Positions 29,415 through 36,658 of a stretch of DNA of 64,000 nucleotides are shown here, piece after piece. The DNA comes from Palsa-892 sp035556215. Lineage in GTDB: Bacteria > Pseudomonadota > Alphaproteobacteria > Rhizobiales > Xanthobacteraceae. The notes under the pieces are model-generated. The model was given only the letters and a program-made list of their open reading frames with translations. It had not been told where the DNA came from and did no database searches. The stretch's first letter is position 1, and every line of letters starts with the position of its first letter. A program made the translations under genes and the position numbers. The stretch is taken from NCBI GenBank assembly GCA_035556215.1, contig DATMFI010000026.1, positions 62,001-126,000 on the forward strand. Reading direction: 5' to 3'.

Positions 29415-29490
29415 GCCGCAATAGCTCAGCTGGTAGAGCACGTCATTCGTAATGACGGGGTCGGGGGTTCGAATCCCTCTTGCGGCACCA
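29415..29490 (+). tRNA. tRNA-Thr(CGT), integration target
   Basis: A complete 76-nt tRNA: acceptor GCCGCAA/TTGCGGC, D arm TAGCTCAGCTGGTAGAGC, anticodon stem CGTCA/TGACG closing loop TTCGTAA (anticodon CGT), T arm GGGTTCGAATCCC, encoded CCA. Its last 45 bases (29446-29490) recur at 42945-42989, so the 3' half is the left attachment site of the island. The gene stays intact because the island supplies the same sequence. Confidence 0.97.
29446..29490 (+). other. Left attachment site (attL) within tRNA-Thr
   Basis: Identical over 45 bp to 42945-42989. It covers the anticodon loop through the CCA end of the tRNA, the usual target of tyrosine recombinases. Sequences diverge at once on both sides. 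Confidence 0.93.
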
Positions 29491-29526
29491 TTACTTAGCC
29501 GAAAACGTCTCTTGTTCGAAAATGGC

Positions 29527-29547
29527 GGGGTACCGCTGGGGTACCGG
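29527..29547. repeat. Paired GGTACC repeat near the left end of the island
   Basis: Two GGTACC cores (29529-29534 and 29540-29545) are spaced 11 bp, one helical turn, each in a GGGGTACCG context. A nearly identical pair, same orientation and spacing, lies at 42792-42811 by the other end. Paired sites like this beside both ends suit arm-type binding sites for the integrase or an accessory protein. Confidence 0.55.
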
Positions 29548-29590
29548 CGTTTGTTCCCGTATGGTTAACCAAAGGTAAACGGGAGGAAGG

Positions 29591-29612
29591 CCCAAACGAC
29601 GGACGTTTTGGG
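29591..29612. promoter_or_regulatory. Imperfect inverted repeat upstream of the methyltransferase
   Basis: CCCAAACG (29591-29598) and CGTTTTGGG (29604-29612) form an inverted repeat with one bulged base. It sits about 115 bp before the leader reading frame. It could be an operator or a weak hairpin; no family is recognised. The rest of 29491-29725 holds no gene I can support. Confidence 0.35.
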
Positions 29613-29725
29613 ACTCGCAAACAAGGTTGTGAACGCAGCCGCGCTCGGTATTGGTCGCCCGCCGGTCACGTTGTTCAATCTGTTCTTGCAGTCGGGCGAA
29701 TTGTTCGATTCAAGGGGGTGTTGCG

Positions 29726-29767
29726 ATGACGAAGTTGATTCGCCGGACGACAGTCATCAATGAATAG
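29726..29767 (+). CDS. Possible 13-residue leader peptide of the methyltransferase
   Basis: A tiny reading frame MTKLIRRTTVINE ends 8 bp inside the methyltransferase gene. It has a strong GGGGGTG ribosome binding site 5 bp before its ATG, whereas the methyltransferase ATG at 29760 has no visible site of its own. Translation of the enzyme may therefore depend on ribosomes ending at 29767. It is a prediction from spacing only. Confidence 0.4.
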   Translation: MTKLIRRTTVINE

Positions 29768-30956
29768 CGCCGTCCTGAAGTTTGGATCGAAGAAGAAAAA
29801 TCGCGGTGCCCTGACTGCGATTGACCTATTCTGCGGCGCTGGCGGCTTGTCAGAAGGTTTCCGCCAAGCGGGGTTCCGCATTCTAGTCGGCAACGACGTG
29901 GATAAATTTGCGGCGGCTACTTACAAGCGCACGCACGAAGAAGCCGTTTTTCTTCCACAGCCAATCGAAAAACTTAGCGCAAATGATTTTCTGCGCGCCG
30001 CTAGATTGAAGCGGGGTGAACTCGATTGCTTGATCGGCGGGCCTCCTTGCCAAGCCTACAGCGTTTATAATCATCAACGCGGATTCCGCGACAAGCGCAG
30101 CAAATTATTCCTCGAATATCTCCGCATTGTCGAGGGCGTGAATCCGAAATGGGTCGTCCTCGAAAACGTCACCGGTATTATGTCACTGGGCGGTGGCCGC
30201 GCGGTTCGTGAAATCACCGAAGGGCTCCGCGAACTTGGCTACAACGTTGAAACGCGAGTGCTGCGGGCCGAAGATTACGGAGTACCGCAGGAACGTCGTC
30301 GATTTTTCTTTGTCGGAAACCGTATTGGTGCTCCGATCCTGTGGCCGGAAGTTACGCATGGTCCCAATCTTATTCCTTTCGTGAATGTCTGGGATGCGAT
30401 TGGTGATTTGCCGAGGCTATCAAACGGCGAAACGCCGAATAAGCCACTTTCATATCGCGCACCAGCAAACTGCGATTTTCAAAAATATGCGCGGGTCAAA
30501 GAAACCGAAATCACAAACCACGCCGCCCCCCGACTCGCCCCGATAAATCTTGATCGGATGAAGTTCATTCCCGAAGGTGGAAGCTGGCGCGATATCCCGC
30601 ATCGCTTGTTGCCAGCGGGGATGCGAAAAGCTCGGCGCTGCGATCACACTAAGAGATATGGGCGACTCGCCAAGACCGGCCTTGCTTCGACGATTCTAAC
30701 GAAGTGCGATTTGCATTGGGGAGCATTTATTCATCCTACGCAGGATCGCATTTTGACGGTGCGCGAAGCCGCACGGTTACAGACGTTCCCCGATTGGTTT
30801 TCGTTTGAAGGCCCCCGCACGGAGCAATACGTCCAAGTGGGAAACGCTGTTCCTCCGGTATTGGGCCGCCGCCTTGCAGAAGCATTATTCTTCGGAAGAC
30901 AGTCCAGCGTAAAAACGGAGACAACGCAGCTTAAGGAGCTGCGGCTTGCCGTATAA
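29760..30956 (+). CDS. DNA (cytosine-5) methyltransferase, type II restriction-modification
   Basis: A 398-residue C5 methyltransferase. Motif I DLFCGAGG is at residues 22-29, motif IV GGPPCQ has catalytic Cys97, motif VI is ENV at 135-137, motif VIII is QERRR at 177-181, and motif X QVGNAVPP lies near the C-terminus. The target-recognition region between VIII and X is long and basic. It protects host DNA against the adjacent endonuclease. The endonuclease gene starts inside its last 11 bp, and a short leader frame overlaps its start. The recognition site cannot be read from sequence. Confidence 0.95.
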   Translation: MNSAVLKFGSKKKNRGALTAIDLFCGAGGLSEGFRQAGFRILVGNDVDKFAAATYKRTHEEAVFLPQPIEKLSANDFLRAARLKRGELDCLIGGPPCQAYSVYNHQRGFRDKRSKLFLEYLRIVEGVNPKWVVLENVTGIMSLGGGRAVREITEGLRELGYNVETRVLRAEDYGVPQERRRFFFVGNRIGAPILWPEVTHGPNLIPFVNVWDAIGDLPRLSNGETPNKPLSYRAPANCDFQKYARVKETEITNHAAPRLAPINLDRMKFIPEGGSWRDIPHRLLPAGMRKARRCDHTKRYGRLAKTGLASTILTKCDLHWGAFIHPTQDRILTVREAARLQTFPDWFSFEGPRTEQYVQVGNAVPPVLGRRLAEALFFGRQSSVKTETTQLKELRLAV

Positions 30957-31785
30957 TCCTGAAGATATTGCCGGCGAAGTTTTAGGCGTCCGCGCCAAAC
31001 TCGGCCTTGATCCTGAAGCAACAGATTTCCTCTGTCCCTTTATCGACAAACGCTGCGTGAAACGCAGTACGTCGCTCCCCGGCGAGCCGTATCCAGTCTG
31101 CACCATCTGGAGAGGGGCCAAGCAGCCACTCGATCCGGTCGAGGATTTAATTTGCGTCTGTCCCAAACGATTTTATGCGGTCGACTTTCTAAAAGATGTA
31201 ATCGCACATTGCTGGCCGGGCACGCCGCCGAAAAATCCTAAGATTGCGCCCGAAGTAAAGATGGCGGGCTTTGGCAATGTCGATTTTGTTATCGCGGATG
31301 TTTTAGAGGACGGCGGCGTAGGGCAGTTCCTTTCGGTCGAATTGCAGGCCATCGACATTACGGGATCGGTGTCCTCTGCATATTTTGCGCTTCGAAAAAA
31401 TGAAGAGCTTGCGAAGCGCCCGACTTACGGCTTGAACTGGGACAACGTATATAAGCGGTACATCACCCAGTTAATTCGCAAGGGCTATTTTCATCACCAC
31501 TGGAAAACGAAAATCGTCGCGGTGATTCAGGAACAGATTTACCAAAACATAGTCCAGCGCGCCGATTTTATGAGATCGACGAATGTCAAATCTGATACGG
31601 TCAATATCATTTTTATGACCTACCGATTTGAGAATGATCCGAGCAGACCGGGAGAATTCAAGCCCGTACTGGCGACGGTTGAGGGAACGAGCCACGCAAA
31701 TCTCCAACAAGCGATCCTTTACAAAGAAGCTCCATCGCGCGATGCCTTCTGCAAGCGAATTTTGACATCGCTCGCGCGGAAGTAA
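30946..31785 (+). CDS. NotI-family type II restriction endonuclease
   Basis: A 279-residue protein with the features of the NotI family. An N-terminal cysteine set (Cys30, 37, 52, and 70/72, in CPFIDKRC and PVCTIW) matches the iron-binding Cys4 site of NotI. The nuclease core has Glu103, Asp113 (GNVDFVIAD) and Glu132-x-Gln134 (SVELQAID), the unusual E-x-Q form of the PD-(D/E)XK motif I recall for NotI. The start is TTG at 30946 with a good AAGGAG site 7 bp upstream, overlapping the methyltransferase end. It should cut DNA left unmethylated by the partner enzyme; the recognition site is unknown. Confidence 0.8.
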   Translation: MPYNPEDIAGEVLGVRAKLGLDPEATDFLCPFIDKRCVKRSTSLPGEPYPVCTIWRGAKQPLDPVEDLICVCPKRFYAVDFLKDVIAHCWPGTPPKNPKIAPEVKMAGFGNVDFVIADVLEDGGVGQFLSVELQAIDITGSVSSAYFALRKNEELAKRPTYGLNWDNVYKRYITQLIRKGYFHHHWKTKIVAVIQEQIYQNIVQRADFMRSTNVKSDTVNIIFMTYRFENDPSRPGEFKPVLATVEGTSHANLQQAILYKEAPSRDAFCKRILTSLARK

Positions 31786-32189
31786 TGGATCGGATATCGG
31801 CTAGTCAGCGCAGCGCAAATATGCGCGCAATTCGCAGCACGGGCATGAAGCCAGAAATGCGTGTCCGTCAGCGTATTCACGCGATGGGCTATCGTTTTCG
31901 ACTTCACAAAAGCGAATTGCCGGGAAAGCCCGACATCGTTTTTGCTAGACGCCGTAAGGTGATCTTTGTCCACGGGTGCTTTTGGCATCAGCACAAGGGC
32001 TGTAAACATTGCCGCAAACCTAAATCCAACCAATCATACTGGCTGCCCAAGCTAGCTAGAAATGTTCGCCGGGACAGAAAGCATCTAAAGGCGCTTAAAG
32101 AGAGCGGATGGAAGGCACTTGTTATCTGGGAATGCCAGATCAAAAATGATTACTCATTGGAAAAGCAACTCCGGAAATTTCTACGATAG
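31785..32189 (+). CDS. vsr: Very short patch repair (Vsr) endonuclease
   Basis: A 134-residue Vsr enzyme that nicks at T:G mismatches left by deaminated 5-methylcytosine. Motifs: MRAIRSTGMKPEMRVRQRI, catalytic Asp50 in GKPDIVFARR, and the zinc/active-site stretch FVHGCFWHQHKGCKHC, then YWLPKLARNVRRD. Full length. Its ATG shares a base with the stop of the endonuclease gene (TAATG), so the three genes form one translation unit. Its presence supports m5C as the product of the methyltransferase. Confidence 0.95.
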   Translation: MDRISASQRSANMRAIRSTGMKPEMRVRQRIHAMGYRFRLHKSELPGKPDIVFARRRKVIFVHGCFWHQHKGCKHCRKPKSNQSYWLPKLARNVRRDRKHLKALKESGWKALVIWECQIKNDYSLEKQLRKFLR

Positions 32190-32249
32190 AACGCGCGAAA
32201 GCTTTTTGAATCGTTTGGCAATACGCTAATGCTTTACGGGGGGGGTGAA

Positions 32250-32783
32250 ATGGAAAAGGCAATTATTGGCCTAGTGGGCGTGATAATTGGCGCATTCATA
32301 TCAGCTTTCGTCGTTCGGCGGTCATCCTATATCTCGTCTGTTACGACCGAACGAACAAAATGGATCGACAAACTGAGAACCAACATCGCTGACCTCGTTG
32401 GAACACTCGCAACGATATCGTTGAAAAGCAGTTCGGATACCTATCGGAAATCAGCTGAATATGACGCGGATAAAAGGAAAGCGGAAACGCTCGTCGCTAC
32501 AGTTATCTTGCAGCTTAATCCAGACGGTTCTATCGACAAGAATATTATCAAGCTTCTTCATCGGCTTCCGTTTTTAGCAGAACGATCCGATAAATATCGT
32601 GATGCTGAGAATGCCCTTATTCTACACTCTCAATTTCTTCTAAAAGAGGAATGGGAAAAAGTTAAATACGAAACACAATCAGCCATCGCTCGGTGGTGGA
32701 AAACAGATTGCAATTCGGAGCGTGAGGAAAAATATCGGAATTTCTGTGAAAGCAAAGAATCCTTCTTGTCAGAAATTAAATGA
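32250..32783 (+). CDS. Hypothetical membrane-anchored protein paired with GIY-YIG nuclease
   Basis: A 177-residue protein of unknown family. One N-terminal helix (EKAIIGLVGVIIGAFISAFV) should anchor it in the inner membrane, with a charged helical cytosolic part of about 150 residues. ATG at 32250 follows a G-rich ribosome binding site; an in-frame ATG at 32229 adds seven residues and lacks one. Its last bases overlap the next gene (ATGA), so the two products are probably made together. The sequence is A+T rich. It may be part of a defence pair, but nothing in it shows an activity. Confidence 0.7.
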   Translation: MEKAIIGLVGVIIGAFISAFVVRRSSYISSVTTERTKWIDKLRTNIADLVGTLATISLKSSSDTYRKSAEYDADKRKAETLVATVILQLNPDGSIDKNIIKLLHRLPFLAERSDKYRDAENALILHSQFLLKEEWEKVKYETQSAIARWWKTDCNSEREEKYRNFCESKESFLSEIK

Positions 32784-33316
32784 GCGTATCAGAGAAAATA
32801 AGGGCACTTGCAGGCGAAGGATTAAGCGTATCCGAAATCGCTAAGCGGCTTGGTATTCGCTATCAACACGCCTATGGCGTTTTGAATCAGTCGCAAGCTT
32901 CAACGGAACCAAAATCTCCTCTTACAACGCAGCAACTATTAGCTACCGGATTCTCACTCGCCGGTCATTGGCAGCTTTCGAATAGTGGTGATCTCGCGAC
33001 AAATCAAAAACTCCCGAGTGACGTGGGCGTTTATGCCTTCGCAAAAAATAATACCGCTCTTTATGTTGGGGTTGCCACCATTGGACTCGCGAAGCGCATT
33101 TATTTTTATGGCAAGCCCGGCCCTAAGCAGATTACGAACCTGCGACTCAATGAAATGTTGAAAGCAGAATTGCTCAGTGGAAGCGAAATCGAAATCTATG
33201 TTGCTAGGCCACCTGATTTCGATTGGAACGGGCTCCCTATCCATGGGGCTGCCGGACTGGAGCTCGGGCTGATAAAAAAATTTGATTTGCCGTGGAATAA
33301 ACGGAGCGCCCTCTGA
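32780..33316 (+). CDS. HTH plus GIY-YIG nuclease-domain protein
   Basis: A 178-residue protein of two parts. Residues 1-37 form a helix-turn-helix (EGLSVSEIAKRLGIRYQHAY). Residues 80-175 form a GIY-YIG nuclease: G83-V-Y85, Y95-V-G97, Arg106, Glu161 and Asn173 are in the expected order for the catalytic set, although the first motif is GVY. It is translationally coupled to the membrane-anchored protein upstream and lies in the restriction-modification cargo. Solitary HTH-GIY-YIG proteins could be restriction enzymes or mobile-element nucleases. Function unproven. Confidence 0.7.
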   Translation: MSVSEKIRALAGEGLSVSEIAKRLGIRYQHAYGVLNQSQASTEPKSPLTTQQLLATGFSLAGHWQLSNSGDLATNQKLPSDVGVYAFAKNNTALYVGVATIGLAKRIYFYGKPGPKQITNLRLNEMLKAELLSGSEIEIYVARPPDFDWNGLPIHGAAGLELGLIKKFDLPWNKRSAL

Positions 33317-33317
33317 A

Positions 33318-33740
33318 CTAAATCAACGCGAGGTGCTGACCGCGTGCCTCAGCAATGAATCCATCTAAGGATTTTCTTTCGCGCCTCCCCAGCACCAGCG
33401 GAATCTCTCCACGCTTTCGCGCCTCAAAGGTGAGCCGATATTCGCGGCGCTTCGCCTTGCGCGTGGCATGGAAAGCCGGATCAGATTTTTCCCGCTCGCA
33501 CTCGCGTTGCCGCTTGATCGCTGCGGCCCTTCGCGCCTTGGCGCGCACCGCATACGAATTTTCCTGCCGGTGAGCCCGCCGCCGCGCGTTGATCCGCTCG
33601 CGGTTGGCTTCCACATAGGCTTTAGCGGTCGCGCGGGCCTTCGGTGTCTTGCGGTAGCGGCGGCAATACGCATTCCAGCGATCACGATTCCGTTTGCGCC
33701 ACCTGAGATGCGCGGCGCGATGCTTTTCCTTGTTTCTCAT
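33318..33740 (-). CDS. Small Arg/Lys-rich protein, unknown function
   Basis: A 140-residue very basic protein (RKRNRDRWNAYCRRYR, then many Arg/Ala/Lys), of the sort found in phage and satellite genomes. It begins at 33740 with a GAGGTG ribosome binding site. It converges on the GIY-YIG gene with a single base between the stops. The single cysteine and lack of a paired CXXC argue against an HNH nuclease. Nucleic-acid binding is likely from charge alone. Confidence 0.6.
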   Translation of the reverse strand: MRNKEKHRAAHLRWRKRNRDRWNAYCRRYRKTPKARATAKAYVEANRERINARRRAHRQENSYAVRAKARRAAAIKRQRECEREKSDPAFHATRKAKRREYRLTFEARKRGEIPLVLGRRERKSLDGFIAEARGQHLALI

Positions 33741-33813
33741 GGAGCACCTCTTTGAATGCCGCCCGCAACATTCGTTGGAGCTTCCACATTGCTCGCCGCT
33801 GAGATTTACGCAT
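33682..33813 (-). CDS. Possible 43-residue basic protein
   Basis: The frame MRKSQRRAMWKLQRMLRAAF and onward starts at 33813, 8 bp inside the end of the Nu1-like gene, with GGAG upstream, and overlaps the next basic gene by 59 bp. The chain of overlaps suggests a real compact gene, but the evidence is only spacing and a Shine-Dalgarno. Confidence 0.4.
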   Translation of the reverse strand: MRKSQRRAMWKLQRMLRAAFKEVLHEKQGKASRRASQVAQTES

Positions 33814-34699
33814 TGGCGGGCTCCGGTTCATCGAATGCGGACTCGGGAAGCGATTCGATGTGCTCGGCAATGTAGGCTTGGCGCTTTCGGATTTCGGAAT
33901 CGAGCGCCTGTTTCATCTGAGCGGCCATTGTCACGTTCTCCAAGCGGAGATGGTTGAGCACCTGAGCGGGCATCCACCGGAGACTCGATGAGAGTCGTGC
34001 GATCACGTCTTGAATGCGGAAAACTATATCGTCCACCTTCACGGCATTGCCGGTGTCGAGCCAAAGTCTGATCTCGTCAATCTCACCTTGGATGGCCTGA
34101 TCCTGATAACGAATGTCCGCCGGAGAGAGTCGCTTGCTTTCGGCGGGCGCGTCCTCGTCCTCCAGCACCTCACCGCTCGGGAGCGGTTTCGGCGTCGGCA
34201 AAATCTCCACGATCTCACCGGCGATCTTGAGCACGGGCACGAATTCAGCATCGAGCGCCTTGCGGATGTTTTTCTCACCCACATCGAAACTGAGCGCGAT
34301 AATCGGCGCGATCTCGCTCGGCATTTTTTCGAGCGCATAGACAACCGAATTGCGACGGCTCGTGAGATAGGCTTTCGCGTCCTTTGTCGAAATCACATTC
34401 GCGCGCAATTCGGTGAGTGTCACTCGCCGCCGCTGGACTCGCACGGCTACTTTTTTGAATCGCGGATCGTCTTGAGGCAAGAGATCGAGGAATTCGGCGG
34501 AGATGCCCTCGGCTTCAAGCCACGTCATTACCTCGCCGATTTCAAACTCCCACTCCACCGGCGAGGTGCCGGGGCCGGTCGCGCCTTGGCCGCGCCGCCG
34601 ATAGGGCATTCCCCGCTCAACGAGTCGGCGAATCTTCTCGATGCTGAATCCGAGTCGGCGCGCAAGCTCGATGCGCGAAACAATTTCCTCGTTTGCCAT
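33806..34699 (-). CDS. Nu1-like protein (phage terminase small subunit type)
   Basis: A 297-residue protein. Its N-terminus (IELARRLGFSIEKIRRLVER then GMPYRRRGQG and FEIGEVMTWLE) is the winged-helix DNA-binding pattern of lambda Nu1-type terminase small subunits. The rest is helical, ending in a charged tail. No large terminase subunit, portal or capsid gene is near, so on its own it cannot package DNA; satellites use such a protein to redirect a helper phage terminase. Alternatively it is a plain DNA-binding regulator. Confidence 0.6.
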   Translation of the reverse strand: MANEEIVSRIELARRLGFSIEKIRRLVERGMPYRRRGQGATGPGTSPVEWEFEIGEVMTWLEAEGISAEFLDLLPQDDPRFKKVAVRVQRRRVTLTELRANVISTKDAKAYLTSRRNSVVYALEKMPSEIAPIIALSFDVGEKNIRKALDAEFVPVLKIAGEIVEILPTPKPLPSGEVLEDEDAPAESKRLSPADIRYQDQAIQGEIDEIRLWLDTGNAVKVDDIVFRIQDVIARLSSSLRWMPAQVLNHLRLENVTMAAQMKQALDSEIRKRQAYIAEHIESLPESAFDEPEPANA

Positions 34700-35133
34700 G
34701 ATCGTCCCCCGTGAAAAATTTTTCCCGACTCACGAGAGCACACGGGGAAACGAGAGCAAGTAAGATAGCCCTATCTCCTGGACACGATCCGAGAGCCCTG
34801 ATTCCGAAATGATATAATATAACAGTTGCAAAGGTGATGCGCTCCGCTCCAGTCCGCATAGCGCAATCGGGCCGCAGGACCCGCTCGCTCACCGATCTCC
34901 GCGCCGCGCGCCGCCGCCCCGTGGCAGTTCAAAACTTTGCTCTCCAAATTATTCAGGGATTTTGTGAGGTTTGTGTGTGTTAGTTGTTCTCCCCCTAAAG
35001 GGGGAGAGAACAACCACCACACCCCGCACCATTGCCTTGCGTTGTGGTTGTTCGATGAATGTGGTGGTTGTTTAACTGCCACAACTGCCACATCCTCACC
35101 GGCGAATAGGCCGATTGCACCTCGGCCCACCGG
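34700..35133. other. Gene-free repeat region beside the RepA-like gene
   Basis: No convincing gene is seen in these 434 bp; the open frames in it have neither codon bias nor start signals. It contains an inverted repeat 34983-34996/34999-35014, a perfect 13-bp inverted repeat 35009-35021/35060-35072 sharing an arm with the first, two direct copies of GTGGTTGTT (35044-35052, 35064-35072), and a tandem AACTGCCAC pair (35074-35091). The dense short repeats beside a replication-type gene resemble an origin; the shared arm also fits a switchable RNA hairpin. Confidence 0.5.
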
Positions 35134-36639
35134 CTAGAACGTCTCGCTTTCCTCCTCGTTCGCGGCCTCGGCGACAAATAGACCTTTGCGCGGGCGGCGG
35201 TTGTTCCCCTTCTTTGGCGCGTATTCTTTTTCGATCAGGACGCCGGAGCGGATCATCTCCTCCAGCCGCGATCTCGCTGCCATTTTCGAGAGATTGAATT
35301 CATCCATAAGCAGGGACTCGGCCCGCGTCGATTTCGGCCCGGTCGCAGCGCGCGTGTATTTGATATTTCCTCCATCGAGTCCCGCCGCGATCTTGTCCAA
35401 GAATTCCTGCCGCTTCGGCCACTCTCCAGCATCATCGCCGGTGAGGAGATTCTCCTCGTCGGCATCGTTGTGCTCCTCCTCGAATTTCGCCATCTTGGCG
35501 AATTCCCACCCGCAAAACTGGAGGCCCGCGCGGCTATCCCCATCGCGAAGCGGCACCTTCACTTTCTCAAACCACGGGGTTTCCGATGGCGGAGCATAAT
35601 TCTGTTTTGGTGCGAAAGCCTTGGCATAGAATCGGCGATCCTTCGGCGGCCTGATCAGCCGGTGCTCGGTTTCGCTCATCGGGAAAAAGTTGAGGCTTCC
35701 ACGGCAAGCATTGATGATCGCGGATGCGCCGCGCGCCGCAAACATATCCTCGGAGCCGCCCGCCTTCGATGTGTGATGGGTGATGAGGAGCGAGCACTCC
35801 GTCCCGGCGATCAGTTCCTTGAGCACGTCGATCACTTGAGTCATGTCCTCGTTGTTCGATTCTGAAAAGCCGAGGTGAGTCGAGATGAGCGGATCAATCG
35901 AAAGGAATTCGATGTTGTATTTTCGCACCGCTACATAGATCGTTCTCCAAAGCTCCGTTTTTTCGACGACAAGAGTTTTCGCATTGCGCCTCACCAAATG
36001 AATCGCTTCGCCGTCGCCGCCTTTGCCCGCGAACGTGCGGATGTAGTCACCGATTTCCTCCCGGTCGAATCCGAGCACCGTGCACACCGCATGGACGCGC
36101 CGATCAAATTCATCCCGGTCATCCTCACCCGAGATGAGGAGCGTCCGGCGCGGGCGCACACCGAGCGGCTTCCATTGCTCGAAAGGCCCCACGGCCTTAC
36201 CGGTCGCCATGATCACCGCGAGCACGATGTTGAAAAGCGATTTGCCGGTGCCGCCGGGGCCGATGAGTGCAAAACATTTTCCCTTTTCGAGCGCGCTTTG
36301 GACGTGCCACGGCGTTAGATCAATCTCGCTCGGCTCGCGCTTCCCCACGATGTAGAAAGTGCCATCGCTGCATCGCTCCCACTCGATGCTCCCCGCACGA
36401 GGATTTGGTTTCACCTCGGCCTCGCGCTTCCGGCCCTCCACGCCCGGCGTCATCTTGGATTGCGGGCCGCCGCGAATCGTCTCGCCCGGCGCGAGCGGGG
36501 GTAAGTCCTCGGGGAATTCTCCCGTCCAACCGGCATTCATTTGATTGAGCATCGCCGTGATCTCGGCTTTGGTTTTCTTTCGTCGCTTCGGCCCCATCGG
36601 CTCAACGTAGCGATCAGGCGCTTCGGTTGGTTTTTTCAT
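35134..36639 (-). CDS. RepA-like AAA/RecA-fold ATPase (replication helicase type)
   Basis: A 501-residue protein with a RecA-like ATPase core: Walker A GPGGTGKS at residues 127-134, a FLSIDPL Walker B near 245-251, and LLITHHTSKAGG as sensor. A C-terminal winged-helix part (MDEFNLSKMAARSRLEEMIR) follows. This is the layout of RepA-like hexameric helicases in plasmids, phages and satellites. The ATG at 36639 has an AAGGGTGGGG site; the frame is open 16 codons further. It probably drives replication of the excised island. A degenerate relative is encoded directly upstream. Confidence 0.75.
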   Translation of the reverse strand: MKKPTEAPDRYVEPMGPKRRKKTKAEITAMLNQMNAGWTGEFPEDLPPLAPGETIRGGPQSKMTPGVEGRKREAEVKPNPRAGSIEWERCSDGTFYIVGKREPSEIDLTPWHVQSALEKGKCFALIGPGGTGKSLFNIVLAVIMATGKAVGPFEQWKPLGVRPRRTLLISGEDDRDEFDRRVHAVCTVLGFDREEIGDYIRTFAGKGGDGEAIHLVRRNAKTLVVEKTELWRTIYVAVRKYNIEFLSIDPLISTHLGFSESNNEDMTQVIDVLKELIAGTECSLLITHHTSKAGGSEDMFAARGASAIINACRGSLNFFPMSETEHRLIRPPKDRRFYAKAFAPKQNYAPPSETPWFEKVKVPLRDGDSRAGLQFCGWEFAKMAKFEEEHNDADEENLLTGDDAGEWPKRQEFLDKIAAGLDGGNIKYTRAATGPKSTRAESLLMDEFNLSKMAARSRLEEMIRSGVLIEKEYAPKKGNNRRPRKGLFVAEAANEEESETF

Positions 36640-36658
36640 GGCCCCACCCTTCTTTTGT

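Noticed and set aside
32250..33316. Toxin-antitoxin pair
   Set aside because: The first protein has a membrane helix and no antitoxin features, and the second is larger than typical toxins; a nuclease pair is the better reading but unproven.
34937..35137. Small frame in the repeat region beside the RepA-like gene
   Set aside because: It is built from the repeats, lacks a ribosome binding site and has odd composition (His/Cys/Thr runs).
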